Assembly: GCF_030657435.1 (NCBI RefSeq)
Contig: NZ_JAUTWS010000008.1
Location: 62,001 to 126,000, forward strand
Direction of reading: 5' to 3'
DNA from: Paracraurococcus lichenis
Lineage (GTDB): Bacteria > Pseudomonadota > Alphaproteobacteria > Acetobacterales > Acetobacteraceae
DNA: 64,000 nucleotides
Part shown: piece by piece, positions 33,495 to 42,949 of the stretch
Layout of the letters: every line of letters begins with the position of its first letter
Position numbering within the stretch: the stretch's first letter is position 1
Program-made: the position numbers and the translations under genes
The notes under the pieces: generated by a model
The model's database searches: none
Told to the model about the DNA's origin: nothing
The model's input: the letters and a program-made list of their open reading frames with translations, nothing else

Positions 33495-34075
33495 GCCTCA
33501 CCCTCCGCATCTTGGCCCGTATCCGACAGCATGGCGGCGAAGGCGGCGACCTCCGGCAGGGCCGCCGCGCCGAAGCGCCGCGGCGCGACGCGCGGCGCTC
33601 CCGCCGTCCACCAGGCGCCCGTCATGCCTTCCAGGCAGGCCCGGGGAGCCTCTCCGGCCAGCGGCGCCAGCCGTGCCGCCAGCGCGTCCGGCGCCACATC
33701 CTCCGTCACCGCGGCGACGCCCGCCGCCTCCAGCGCATCCAGCCAGGCCGCCTCCGCCGCCGGTGCGGCTGCCAGCCCGGGCAGCACTGCCGCGATGGCC
33801 AGCGGCCAGTGCCGCCCGGCCCGATCCACGCTCGGCAGCCAGACCCCGGTGGCCGCCATCGGGCCGCAGAGGCCGGGCGGCAGGGCGAAGCGCCAGACCG
33901 GCGCCTCCAGCCAGGCCGGCAGCCAGGTCTCGCCCAGCACCGCCCGGCTCGCCGGCATCACCGCCGCCGCCCAGGCATCCCAGGGCTCGCGGAAGCTGCG
34001 CGGCAGTCCGCGCGCGACGAAGTCGCCGCGGGCCGGCAGCTTGCCCAGGAAGCCGAGCATCGCCGGCGCGGTCAC
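33491..34075 (-). CDS. tagF: T6SS-associated protein TagF
   Basis: About 194 residues with the TagF (DUF2094) N-terminus GFLGKLPARGDFVARGLP and the WPLAIAAVLPG core. TagF represses T6SS assembly post-translationally in Pseudomonas and is often found with PppA. The GTG at 34075 overlaps the TssM stop as GTGA, so I use it; the ATG at 34060 is also possible. It overlaps pppA by 4 bp. Confidence 0.88.
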   Translation of the reverse strand: MTAPAMLGFLGKLPARGDFVARGLPRSFREPWDAWAAAVMPASRAVLGETWLPAWLEAPVWRFALPPGLCGPMAATGVWLPSVDRAGRHWPLAIAAVLPGLAAAPAAEAAWLDALEAAGVAAVTEDVAPDALAARLAPLAGEAPRACLEGMTGAWWTAGAPRVAPRRFGAAALPEVAAFAAMLSDTGQDAEGEA

Positions 34076-37000
34076 AGCACCGGACACCGGAACGCCTGCA
34101 ACTCGCCCAGTACCGAGAGCGGGTTGAGGCTCGCCCCGGCCCGGATGTCGTAGCGCACCCGACGCTCCCCGGCGGCGAAGCCGACGGTCCAGCGGTCCGG
34201 CCCGCCCGCCTGCCGCAGCGTCCCCTGCTGCACCAGCAGCCGCAGCAGCGCCCAGGGGCCGGTCGCCTGCAGCGTGGCAGCCCCGGCGGCCGGTGGCGGG
34301 TCGAAGGAGAGGCTGACGCTTGCCATGCGCGCAGGGCCCGGCCAGGTGACCTGCAGGGGCCGCGCCGGGCCCTGCGCCTGGGTGAGCGTCACGCCGTCGA
34401 GGTCGAGCACCGCCTGCCGCGCCCCGGGATCCAGCTCCGCCGGCGTGATGTCGAAGCGGAAGGCCGGCTGCGGCGCCCCGGCGAAGAACGCCTCGCGGAT
34501 CAGGGCGGCGCGCTGGAACTGCGCGACCGCCTCCGGGCTGAGCGGGGAGGGCACGCCGTCCATCGCCTGCGGCCGCCAGGTGCGGCCGGTCATGTCCACG
34601 AAGGGCCGAAGCTGGGTGTTGAAGAGGGCGTCCAGCACCCCGCCCGGGGCGAAGAGGCGGATGAAGTCGTCGAGCGGCGTGTCGCTTGTCCCGCCGGCGC
34701 GGAAGGGGAAGCGCGCCTCCACCACCTGCCGGCAGAGCTGCGCCGGCGAGACCCCGGCGCCGCCCCCGCCGCCCGCCGCGCCGCCGCTGCCGCCGCTGCC
34801 GCTCCAGGCTGCCGCCGCCTGTTGCCGCAGACTGCCGCCGCGCAGCGCCTGGGCGCGCGCCGCGATGGCGGCCAGCCAGCGCCCGACCGGTTCCGGTTGC
34901 CGCCCGGCTTCCGCCTGCAGCAGCAGCGCGGGGTCCGGGCCGGCGACGGGCGGCGAGGTCCCGGTGGCCTGCGCCGCCTGCGCCGCGCCGAGCTGCCGCT
35001 GCAGATCGTTCAGCAGGCCGAGCAGCCGGTCGAGCGGTGCGCCCGGCCCGCCATCGCCCATCAGCTCCCGCAGCGCCTTGTAGCGCTCGTCGATGGCGCT
35101 GCCGGGCGGCGGGCCGGCAGGCTGGCCGAGCAAGGCGCCGAGCCGCGCCGCCGTGCTGTCCGCGGCCTGCTTCGCCGCCGCCGCCGCCTGCGCGGCCACG
35201 CCCTGCGCGCCGGCCGCCTGCTCCGGCGGGCGGGACAGGGTGAGCTGCCGGGCAATGCCCTGCAGCAGGTCGCGCATGGGCGACTGCGGCGCCCCCAGCA
35301 GGAACAGGTCCTGCACCGCCTGCGGCAGGGTGCGCGGCAGCACCGGGTTGAGGTCCGCCAGCAGCGCGTCCCAGGCCCGGGCGTAATCGGCGACGTAGAG
35401 GGCGACCACGTCGCGCTCCAGCGTCTGCACGCCGGGGCTGGCGGGATCGAGCGCGGCGCGGGTGCCGAGCACCCAGCTCTCCCCCGCCGCCTCCAGCGCC
35501 GCGCGCGGCAGGGCCGGCAGCAGCACGCGGTGGAAGCCCTCCACGGTGTAGAAGCCGGGCACGCCCTCGGTCATCGGCCGGTCGCCGCCGCGGGCGAAGA
35601 GCCGCTGACCGGCGAGCCCGGCGGCGTCGGCCGGCCGCCAGGGCGGCAACGCCGCCGCCGCGGCGGAAGGGCGGATGCGCGAATAGACCCGCTCGGCCAG
35701 GGGCACGCGGCTGAACGCGCGCCGCGCCTCCTCGACCAAAGCGCCATCCAGCTCCAGCCGCGGCAGCGGCTGGTCGAGCAGGGCGGCGAGATGGACCCCC
35801 AGCCGCTCGCGCAGCGACGCGGCGGTGGCGCCGGGGTACCCGGCCGCCCAGTCCAGCGCCATCCATTGCCGCACCAGGTCGCGGTCGAGCGGCCCGGCCG
35901 AGCCGAGCATGAGGTAGATGCGCGTTGCCTCGTAGAGGAAGTCGGGCCGGTTGAAGCCGCCCCGCATCTGCGCCTCCAGCCGCCAGAGCAGCCGCGGCAG
36001 CAGGCCGCGCTGCAGCGCCCGGCGATAGGCGAGGCGCCCGGCCTCGGCGAGCTTGCCGTCCTGCGAGAGGCCGAGGTCCCACCACGCGACCTCGCCCGCC
36101 GCCGCCGACAGGGCGCGGGCCCGGTCCAGCACCGGGACGAGCGGCGCCAGGTCGCCGTCGCCCACCGTCTCGCCCAGCACGCCGCGCGCCGCCGCCTCGT
36201 ACTCGGCCAGCGCGGTGGCGAAGCGCCCGGATTGCGCCGTGCCGGCCCCGGCCGCGGACCAGAGCTGCAGGCCGCCGCCCAGGACCAGCAGCAGGCAGGC
36301 GGCCCAGGCGGCGCCGCGCAGCAGCCTCGCGCGCCGCGCCGCGCTGGGGCGGGAGGCGACGAGCATCGCCTCGCCGAAGATCACCTCCCGCAGCAGCCGG
36401 CCCAGGAAATAGCTGCGGCCCTCGCCCGGGCGCAGCGCCGCCGGGCGGCGCTGGTCGATGCCGAAGGCGCGGGCGAGCACGGCGGTCAGCCGGTCGATCG
36501 GCGTCCCCTCCTGCGTGCCGGAGGTCAGGTAGACCCCGCGCAGGAAGGGCGCCGGGTTCAGGCGCGAGCCGCCGAAGGCCTCCCGCAGGAAGGCCGCGAG
36601 CGGCGCCTCCAGGCTCGCCAGTTGCGTCGGGAAGCCGGCGATCAGGGCGCGCCGCTCGGCGCTCCGCTCCTCCTGCAGCCGGTCCATCAGCCGCGCCTCG
36701 ATGCGCTCGGCGAGCGCGTGGAACTCGGCGGCGAAGCCGGGAACCGGGCCGGCCTCGGTCGCGGTCTCGATCGGGAAGGTGACGCCCCATACCTGCGTCC
36801 GCTGCTCCCGGCCGAGGTCGTCGAAATATTCGGTGAAGCCGGCCAGCAGGTCGGCCTTGGTCAGCAGCGCATAGACGGGCAGGCGGATGCCGAGCCCTTC
36901 CTCGAGCTCCTTGATGCGCCGGCGGATCGCGCGGGCATGCGCCAGCCGCTCGGCCTCCGGGGCGGCGGCGATGTCGGAGAGGGCGATGGCGACGATCACG

Positions 37001-37623
37001 CCGTTCAGCGGCTGCCGCGGCCGGCCGCGGCGCAGCGCGTCGAGGAAGGCCTCCCACCCCGCGCGGTCCACCGCGGCCTCGCTGTCCTGCGTGGTGTAGC
37101 GGCCGGCGGTGTCGATCAGCACCGCCTCGTCGGTGAACCACCAGTCGCAGAGCCTGGTGCCGCCGGCGCCGGCGACCGCGGCCTGGCCCATCTCCTCCGC
37201 GAGCGGGAAATGCAGCCCGGCATTGAGCAGGGCCGTGGTCTTGCCGGCGCCGGGCGGGCCGATGATGACGTACCAGGGCTGCTCATAGAGGTAGCCGCGG
37301 GTGCCGCGCGCCCGCCGCAGGGTCTCGAGCGCGAGGGTCAGGCGCTCGCGCAGCGCCTCCGCCTCCTCGTCCGCGGCCCCCGCGGCGGTATCCGGACCGG
37401 CGGCCGCGCCCTCGACCAGGGCCTCCTCGGTCCGGCGGTTGCGGCGGGAGACGAGCCAGTTGCCGAGGCCCCAGGCGAGCGCGATGGCCGCGCCGATGGC
37501 GGCGCGCGGCGGCCAGGGCTCGAGCGGCTCGAGCAGCGGCCCGAACACCCAGGCGAGACCGCCGAGCAGCAGCGCCCCGATCCCGGTCAGCACCCAGCGC
37601 CAGAGCGTGCGGCGGAGCGCCAT
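34072..37623 (-). CDS. tssM: T6SS membrane-complex protein TssM (IcmF)
   Basis: An 1183-residue inner-membrane protein. Two N-terminal hydrophobic helices (about 12-55) are followed by a cytoplasmic NTPase domain with Walker A IIGPPGAGKTT (near 120) and DTAGRY, another helix near 440, and a large periplasmic IcmF-related/ImpK-type region to the C-terminus. It forms the envelope-spanning channel with TssL and TssJ. No TssJ lipoprotein gene is seen here. It starts 3 bp after the tssL stop. Confidence 0.92.
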   Translation of the reverse strand: MALRRTLWRWVLTGIGALLLGGLAWVFGPLLEPLEPWPPRAAIGAAIALAWGLGNWLVSRRNRRTEEALVEGAAAGPDTAAGAADEEAEALRERLTLALETLRRARGTRGYLYEQPWYVIIGPPGAGKTTALLNAGLHFPLAEEMGQAAVAGAGGTRLCDWWFTDEAVLIDTAGRYTTQDSEAAVDRAGWEAFLDALRRGRPRQPLNGVIVAIALSDIAAAPEAERLAHARAIRRRIKELEEGLGIRLPVYALLTKADLLAGFTEYFDDLGREQRTQVWGVTFPIETATEAGPVPGFAAEFHALAERIEARLMDRLQEERSAERRALIAGFPTQLASLEAPLAAFLREAFGGSRLNPAPFLRGVYLTSGTQEGTPIDRLTAVLARAFGIDQRRPAALRPGEGRSYFLGRLLREVIFGEAMLVASRPSAARRARLLRGAAWAACLLLVLGGGLQLWSAAGAGTAQSGRFATALAEYEAAARGVLGETVGDGDLAPLVPVLDRARALSAAAGEVAWWDLGLSQDGKLAEAGRLAYRRALQRGLLPRLLWRLEAQMRGGFNRPDFLYEATRIYLMLGSAGPLDRDLVRQWMALDWAAGYPGATAASLRERLGVHLAALLDQPLPRLELDGALVEEARRAFSRVPLAERVYSRIRPSAAAAALPPWRPADAAGLAGQRLFARGGDRPMTEGVPGFYTVEGFHRVLLPALPRAALEAAGESWVLGTRAALDPASPGVQTLERDVVALYVADYARAWDALLADLNPVLPRTLPQAVQDLFLLGAPQSPMRDLLQGIARQLTLSRPPEQAAGAQGVAAQAAAAAKQAADSTAARLGALLGQPAGPPPGSAIDERYKALRELMGDGGPGAPLDRLLGLLNDLQRQLGAAQAAQATGTSPPVAGPDPALLLQAEAGRQPEPVGRWLAAIAARAQALRGGSLRQQAAAAWSGSGGSGGAAGGGGGAGVSPAQLCRQVVEARFPFRAGGTSDTPLDDFIRLFAPGGVLDALFNTQLRPFVDMTGRTWRPQAMDGVPSPLSPEAVAQFQRAALIREAFFAGAPQPAFRFDITPAELDPGARQAVLDLDGVTLTQAQGPARPLQVTWPGPARMASVSLSFDPPPAAGAATLQATGPWALLRLLVQQGTLRQAGGPDRWTVGFAAGERRVRYDIRAGASLNPLSVLGELQAFRCPVL

Positions 37624-37626
37624 GGC

Positions 37627-39027
37627 TCAGCCCCCCTCCCGGCGCAGCAGCACCTCGATCCGCCGGTTGGCCTCGCGGCCGGCGGGCGTGGCGTTGCTCT
37701 CGACCGGCTCGGCATCCGCCCGCCCCTCGGCGGCGATTCGCCCGGGCTCGCCCAGCGCCGCGGCGATCACCCGGCGCGCCGCCTCGGCGCGCGCGGTGGA
37801 GAGCGCGTAGTTGGAGGGGAAGGCGACGCTGCGGATCGGCTGGTTGTCGGTATGGCCGATGACGAGGACCGGCCCGCGCTCCGCCCGCAGCGCCTCGCCG
37901 ATCCGCTCCAGCAGCGGGCGGAAGGCCGGGTTCAGCGCGGCGCTGCCGGAGGGGAACATGCCGGGCGCGCGGAGGCGCACCAGCGGCGCTGCCTCGGTGC
38001 CGTCCAGCACCACCAGCCCTTGCGCGATCTCGGGCGCGAGGAAGCCGCGCAGCGGGTCGACCGGCGCCGGCGCGGCCGGGGCGGGCGGCGGCGGCACCGG
38101 GCGGACCGGCGCGCTGCGGATGAGGCGCGGCATGACGGCCGGCGGCGCCGCCTGCGCCCGCGCGAGCAGCGCGTCCGAGGCATCCTCGACGCGGTTCGAG
38201 ACCCAGAGGAACAGCGCGGCCAGCAGGGCGACGGCCGCGCTGCCCAGCACCCAGGCCGGCACCTGCGCCCGCGCCGGGCGATAGGGCGCGGCCACGCCCC
38301 GCCAGCGCGGCGACAACTCCCGCTCCGGCGTCGCGCCGCGCTGGCGGGCGATGGTCGCGTGCAGGTCCTCGCGCAGCCGGTCGAGCTCGGCCGGACCGCG
38401 GGGGGAGAGCCGGTAGCGGCCCTGGAAGCCGAGGGCGAGGCAGAAATACATCACCTCGAGCACCGCCAGGTTGGCGCCCGGGCTGCGCTGGAGCTGCGCC
38501 AGGACCTCGAAGAAGCGTTCCCCGGCATCCACGTTCTGGTGGAAGCTCGCGATCAGCGGATTGAGCGCCCAGACACCCTGGCTGCCCCAGGGGGTCGCCA
38601 GCACCACGTCGTCGAGCGCGGCGCAGAGCGCGAAATGGGCCGGCCGGAGCTGCTCCGGGGAGACGCCGGCGGCGCGGCTGCGGCGCTCGAACTCGCGCAG
38701 CGCCGCCGCGGCGCGCTCGCGCAACGCGCCGGGATCGGGCGCGGCATAGGTGCCGCGGAGCCGCGCCATGAGCAGCAGCAGCGGCGTGGCGGCCGCCTGC
38801 AGCGGGCCGGCGCCGGGCGCGGCGGCGAGGTCCGCCGCGTCGCCGGGCAGAGGCGGCGGGGCGGGCGCCGATGTGGGGGGCGCCGGCATGGGCGCCGCGC
38901 GCCCGCCGAAGGTGTCCTCGGGGGCGGGCTCGACCGGGCGCAGCCGCGCGGCGCCCCGCCCGCCCGGGGCGGGGCGGATGATCGTGCGGTCCTCGTCGCC
39001 CGGCTCGTGGAAGGGATTGTCGCTCAC
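37627..39027 (-). CDS. tssL: T6SS protein TssL with OmpA-like peptidoglycan-binding domain
   Basis: A 466-residue protein. A Pro-rich N-terminus (1-75) leads to the DotU cytoplasmic domain (LRPAHFALCAALDDVVLATPWG, FFEVLAQLQ, YFCLALGFQGRYRL), one membrane helix near 257, and a C-terminal OmpA domain (VLVIGHTDNQPIRS, SNYALSTARAEAARRVI, ADAEPVESN, NRRIEVLL). This is the extended TssL that anchors the membrane complex to peptidoglycan directly. It lies 11 bp after tssK. Confidence 0.93.
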   Translation of the reverse strand: MSDNPFHEPGDEDRTIIRPAPGGRGAARLRPVEPAPEDTFGGRAAPMPAPPTSAPAPPPLPGDAADLAAAPGAGPLQAAATPLLLLMARLRGTYAAPDPGALRERAAAALREFERRSRAAGVSPEQLRPAHFALCAALDDVVLATPWGSQGVWALNPLIASFHQNVDAGERFFEVLAQLQRSPGANLAVLEVMYFCLALGFQGRYRLSPRGPAELDRLREDLHATIARQRGATPERELSPRWRGVAAPYRPARAQVPAWVLGSAAVALLAALFLWVSNRVEDASDALLARAQAAPPAVMPRLIRSAPVRPVPPPPAPAAPAPVDPLRGFLAPEIAQGLVVLDGTEAAPLVRLRAPGMFPSGSAALNPAFRPLLERIGEALRAERGPVLVIGHTDNQPIRSVAFPSNYALSTARAEAARRVIAAALGEPGRIAAEGRADAEPVESNATPAGREANRRIEVLLRREGG

Positions 39028-39038
39028 CCCTCACCCCT

Positions 39039-40361
39039 TCAATTGCGGATTGCCCAGAGCTCGAGGCGCAGGTCCGGGAAGTCGCGGTTGATGTGCGCCG
39101 CGATGCCGCTGGCGTTCTGCAGGCTGGACCAGAGCGGGTCGCGCGGGTTGAGCTCGAAATAGGTGGCGCCGTCATAGAAGGGGAGCTGGCGCGGCGCGGC
39201 CGGCAGCGGCCGCACTTCGATGCCCGGAAGCTGGGTGTTCACCAGCGTGTGGATGTTCTCCACCGCCCCGATGCGCAGATGCCGCGGCAGCAGGCGCCGC
39301 AGCGTCTCGTCCGGCATGGATGCCTGGGCCGTCAGCACGAAGACGCTGCCGCGCAGCAGCGAGCGGTCGGTGATGAGGCCGACCCGGATCCCGTAGCCGC
39401 GTTCCTGCAGCGGCACCGGCACCGCATTGCGCGGCTGCACGCGCGAGAGCGCCTGGCGCAGGTCGGCGATGACCGGCGTGAAGCTGATCTGCAGGTCCTC
39501 GTGCCGGTAGGGCGGGTAGTCGCGCGGCCGGCGCCGGTCGGTGAAGGTGGAGAGCTCGGCCACCATCTGCACCAGCGTGGCGTAGAGAGTCTCCGGATGG
39601 ATCAGCGGCGCCTCCGCCCAGTGGGCCAGCAGCCCCTGCCAGCGGTTCACCGCCTGCAGCAGGAGCACGTCCTGCACCTCCGCCGCGCCGCGGGTGCCGG
39701 GCTGCGCGAGCCGGCCGCCCAACTCCTCGCCCCGCTGCCCGAGCATGCCGAAGAGTTCGGCGACGAAGGCCTTCAGCACCGGCGCGGCGAGGCAAGTGAG
39801 TGCGGGCGGGATCCACTGCGGGTCGAGCACCACGCGCCGGTCGGGCGTCACCTCCCGCACCCGCGCGAGACCGATGCAGTGATGCCCCGTGCGGTCCTCG
39901 CTGCCGAGCAGGTAGCGCAGGCGGAGCCGGCCGACGGCGAGGCGGCCCTGCTCGCGCGCGAGGGACTGGGTGTCCGCGGCATCGAAATCCTCGACGGCGT
40001 AGCGCCCGTCATGGCCCGGCGCCGCCACCTCGGCATTGCCGGCCTGCAGGATCGGCAGCGCGAGATGGACCACCTGGCCGGCGGCGGACTCGCCCAGCTC
40101 CAGGGGGGGTGGGTGCTCGGCCTCGGCGGGGAATGCGAAGGGGGTGCCGTCCTCGAAGAGGCCGGCGGCCGAGGCCAGGGCGAAGCGCCCGCTGCGGAGC
40201 AGGCCCTCCTCCGGCTCCCAGGCGACGAGGCCCCAGGGATAGGGCCGCAGGGGAAGGGCGACGGCGCGCAGCAGCGCTTCCGTCCAGCGGTCCTGCTGCT
40301 GGAAATGCTGCGCGCGCAGGAACATGCCTTCCTGCCAGATGACACGGCTGCTCCAGCTCAT
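39039..40361 (-). CDS. tssK: T6SS baseplate adaptor TssK
   Basis: A 440-residue TssK (VasE/ImpJ). Typical sequence: WQEGMFLRAQHFQQQDRW at the N-terminus, YPWGL soon after, a central LAHWAEAPLIHPETLY, and the C-terminal LPFYDGATYFELNPRDPLW. TssK links the baseplate to the TssL/TssM complex. The ATG at 40361 gives the usual MSWSSRVIW start. A 257-bp non-coding gap lies upstream and could hold a promoter for tssK-tssL-tssM-tagF-pppA. Confidence 0.93.
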   Translation of the reverse strand: MSWSSRVIWQEGMFLRAQHFQQQDRWTEALLRAVALPLRPYPWGLVAWEPEEGLLRSGRFALASAAGLFEDGTPFAFPAEAEHPPPLELGESAAGQVVHLALPILQAGNAEVAAPGHDGRYAVEDFDAADTQSLAREQGRLAVGRLRLRYLLGSEDRTGHHCIGLARVREVTPDRRVVLDPQWIPPALTCLAAPVLKAFVAELFGMLGQRGEELGGRLAQPGTRGAAEVQDVLLLQAVNRWQGLLAHWAEAPLIHPETLYATLVQMVAELSTFTDRRRPRDYPPYRHEDLQISFTPVIADLRQALSRVQPRNAVPVPLQERGYGIRVGLITDRSLLRGSVFVLTAQASMPDETLRRLLPRHLRIGAVENIHTLVNTQLPGIEVRPLPAAPRQLPFYDGATYFELNPRDPLWSSLQNASGIAAHINRDFPDLRLELWAIRN

Positions 40362-40618
40362 CCGTCCCGGCTCCGCATCCCCGCCGCGCCTCCCGCCTGC
40401 CGGCAATCCGCTTCCTTACGGGATACCGTATGCCAGTCCGGCCCGGGGAGGCACGGTTCCGTCAGGCTGCCGGGGCGGGCCTCACCCGGTTGCGTTCGGC
40501 CCGCGGCCGCAGCCGAGTGCGACCCTTCGCCGCGGCGCAGGCGGACCGCCCGGGAGGTTGCGTCGCCGTCGGCGCCGTCCGGCCGCCGCGGTCGGGCAGC
40601 GCGCGGCGGCCGGGCCGT

Positions 40619-41731
40619 TCATTCGCGCCGATCCGCCTCGTGCAGCGCCTGCTCGTAGGCGCGGGCGAAGGCCTTGCCGAAGGCGCTGTCGAAATCGTCC
40701 GACAGGGCCTGCAGCGTCTCGGCGTGCAGCGCCGCGTAGGCCTCCCACAGCCTTGCCTCCCGCTGCCAGGGCAGCAGCGCCCGGCCGCCGGGCCCGGCGG
40801 CGGCCTCGATGCGGGCGGGGGAGAGCGAGTCCAGCAGGCTGCGCAGCGCGGCCTGCATGGCCTCCATGGTGGCGAATTCGTGCAGGCGGATGTCGCGCAG
40901 CGCATCGGCCACCGCCTCCGCCGCGTCCATGTCGGCGCGGCGGCCGGCGCCGAGCAGCGCGGCCAGCGCGTCCTCGTCATTGGCCGCGAATTTGAGGGGG
41001 TTGTTGCCGCGGGCGCGGATGGTGGTCTGCTCGATCCGGAACAGGCCCTTGATCTCGGCGCGGGCGATCAGCACCTGCCGCAGGCCCGCGACCAGGGCGC
41101 GGAAGGCGCGCCCGAGGCTGCGTGCGGCGGCGGCCTGGTCGGCCGGGCGGAGGTCCGGCATGCCGGCGGCGGCGAGCAGCGCGGCGAGCGCGTCGCCCGG
41201 GGGCGCCGGGACGGAGGCGGGCGGCGGCGCCTCGGCCGGTGCCGGGCTGCCGATCGGCGGAACCGCCATCGGCCATTGCGTCACCGGCGGCGGCGGCCGC
41301 TGCGTCAGGCTTGCCGGCCGGTCCCCTTCCCACCAGCGGTCGGGGATGGCGTCGCCGCCGGGCGTCTCCTCGGCATCGCCGACCGGCACCCCGCCCAGGG
41401 TCTCCTCCTCGGCCGGGCGCTGCAAGCGCACTTCGACCTCGAAGGGGCCGAGGCGGATGCGGTCGCCGTCGCGCAGATCGCGCGACCGGCCCTGGCCGAT
41501 GGGCGTCGGCTCCTCGTTGAGGAAGGTGCCGTTGGCGCTGGTGTCCGTGAGCCGCCAGCCTTCGGGGTGCCATGACAGCACGCAGTGGCGCTTGGAGACG
41601 TGCCGCGTCGGGTCGGGCAGCACCCAGTCGTTGTCCGGCCCCCGCCCGAGCGTGACCTCGCCGCCGGTCGCCTCCCACTGGTCGGGACGCTGGCCGGGTG
41701 GGCAGCGGATGGTCGAGAGGGTGAGGCGCAT
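40619..41731 (-). CDS. tagH: T6SS FHA-domain protein TagH
   Basis: A 370-residue protein. The N-terminal FHA domain (about 20-100) has LGRGPDNDWVLPDP, HVSKRHCVL and TSANGTFLN, the phosphothreonine-binding loops. A Pro-rich linker follows, then a C-terminal T6SS-specific domain (LKFAANDEDALAALLG). FHA proteins of this class (Fha1/TagH) are phosphorylated by PpkA and promote T6SS assembly. It lies 4 bp after the PAAR gene stop. Confidence 0.9.
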   Translation of the reverse strand: MRLTLSTIRCPPGQRPDQWEATGGEVTLGRGPDNDWVLPDPTRHVSKRHCVLSWHPEGWRLTDTSANGTFLNEEPTPIGQGRSRDLRDGDRIRLGPFEVEVRLQRPAEEETLGGVPVGDAEETPGGDAIPDRWWEGDRPASLTQRPPPPVTQWPMAVPPIGSPAPAEAPPPASVPAPPGDALAALLAAAGMPDLRPADQAAAARSLGRAFRALVAGLRQVLIARAEIKGLFRIEQTTIRARGNNPLKFAANDEDALAALLGAGRRADMDAAEAVADALRDIRLHEFATMEAMQAALRSLLDSLSPARIEAAAGPGGRALLPWQREARLWEAYAALHAETLQALSDDFDSAFGKAFARAYEQALHEADRRE

Positions 41732-41735
41732 CGTG

Positions 41736-42023
41736 TCAGCCGATGAGGACGGTGGGCCAACCGGAGACGATCACGCCGCCATGACCGCAGGGATCGCCCA
41801 TGCGCGCGGCGGGCTGGCCGCCGATCAGGACGGTGGGCGCGCCCATCAGCACGGTGCCCGGCGGGCCGACGCAGAGGGCGGGGTCGCCCATGCGCGCGGC
41901 GGGCAGGCCGCCGATCAGGACGGTGGGCAGGCCCATGGCGATGGTGCCGCCGACATGCGGCACCACGCCGGTGACAGCCGGGCAGACATGCATGTCGGAG
42001 AGGCGGGCGGCGGGCTGGCCCAT
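41736..42023 (-). CDS. PAAR-repeat spike-tip protein
   Basis: A 95-residue protein made of PAAR repeats: ARLSDMHVCPAV with the metal-binding His/Cys, and two near-copies of VLIGGxPAARMGDP. It forms the sharp tip on the VgrG trimer and binds one zinc. There is no effector extension, so toxins would have to be carried elsewhere. The DNA shows the duplicated unit clearly in 41790-41925. It lies just upstream of tagH. Confidence 0.92.
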   Translation of the reverse strand: MGQPAARLSDMHVCPAVTGVVPHVGGTIAMGLPTVLIGGLPAARMGDPALCVGPPGTVLMGAPTVLIGGQPAARMGDPCGHGGVIVSGWPTVLIG

Positions 42024-42205
42024 GCGTGCGACCTGTGTCTCGGCATCGGAGGTTGTCCGATCACGCTAGGCCAGCCGTCGGAAGATTGCATCCTGTCTGC
42101 CGTGCGCAACGACGCGACCGCGCCGCCCCGGAGCGGCGCATCGCCCGCATCGCCAGGGCCGCCTTCCCGCCTGCATGCCGCCCGGGGCCTGCCGGACGGG
42201 CCGGC

Positions 42206-42799
42206 TCACCCCGCCTCCACGTCCAGCCGCCCGGCGCCGCCACCGGCGATGTCGCGCGCGCTGTCGAGGAAGCGTGCGAGCCGTGCCGCCTGCCGCCGCG
42301 CGTCCCCGCGCACCGCGGCCAGGGCCACGGCGCCGGCCACCGCGGTCCCGGCAAGATGCGGCGCCGGCGGCACCACGGGCGCGCCGGGGGGCGCCATGGA
42401 CTCGCCGCTCCAGAATGCGCCGACCGCCGCCCAGGCTTCGGGCGTGTCCATCGGCCCCGCCTCGGCCAGCGCCATGGTGGCGCGCCTGGCCTCGTCGGTC
42501 GGCCGCCGCACCCAGGCTTCGGTTGCCTCGAGCAGCCCGGCTGCCGCGGCGGGCGGTGTCGGCGGAAGCGTATGGCGGGCGCACATACAGGCCCACCACA
42601 CGGCCTCCCGCCGTGGCAGGGCGAAGGCGGCCAGCCGTGCCGCCTCCCCCGCCCAGCCCGAGGCCTCGAGCCGCGCCAAGGCCTCAGGCACGCCGGTGAG
42701 GCCGGCGATCGCAGCGTCCGCGGCCGGGCCCAGCCCCGCCTGCGCCCGCACCGCGGCGAGGTCGGCGGCAAATTTCAGCGCGGACTGGACATGTCCCAT
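42206..42799 (-). CDS. DUF6931-type T6SS-associated protein
   Basis: A 197-residue protein with VWWACMCARHTLPP, EAWVRRPTDEARRATM, AAVGAFWSGESMAPPG and PHLAGTAVAGAVALAA. This is a pattern I associate with DUF6931 proteins that sit in alphaproteobacterial T6SS clusters between VgrG and PAAR. It is Ala-rich, mostly helical and has no signal peptide. Position suggests an adaptor or chaperone for the spike, but this is inference. It is separated by 182 bp from PAAR and 150 bp from vgrG. Confidence 0.7.
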   Translation of the reverse strand: MGHVQSALKFAADLAAVRAQAGLGPAADAAIAGLTGVPEALARLEASGWAGEAARLAAFALPRREAVWWACMCARHTLPPTPPAAAAGLLEATEAWVRRPTDEARRATMALAEAGPMDTPEAWAAVGAFWSGESMAPPGAPVVPPAPHLAGTAVAGAVALAAVRGDARRQAARLARFLDSARDIAGGGAGRLDVEAG

Positions 42800-42929
42800 G
42801 ACGGTCTCGCCTGTGAGGGTGAGGCGGCGGGCTGACCCGGCACAGCTAAGCAGGCTTTCGCGGCCCGGGCCACAGGTCGTGCGGCCCGGGCCCCCGAGAT
42901 GAAAGCCTGCTGAAGGGCTCTGTTGCAGC

Positions 42930-42949
42930 GCAAACCCCGAGGGGTTTGC
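42930..42949 (-). terminator. 9-bp perfect hairpin just past the vgrG stop
   Basis: GCAAACCCC and GGGGTTTGC flank GA, ending at the base before the vgrG stop codon (42950). On the minus strand it directly follows translation. No long T-run follows, so termination is plausible but not certain. Confidence 0.5.

Noticed and set aside
33205-39162. A plus-strand open frame of almost 2000 codons across the T6SS genes
   Set aside because: It is a shadow of tssL, tssM and tagF on the other strand. The translation is Arg/Pro/Ala-rich with no domains.
41790-41925. Repeated DNA units in the PAAR gene, briefly considered as a repeat array
   Set aside because: The period matches the PAAR protein repeat and stays in frame, so it is coding repetition.
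42910-42929. GGGCTCTGTTGCAG resembling the end of IS6/IS5-type elements
   Set aside because: No partner end and no transposase within reach; too short to claim an IS remnant.
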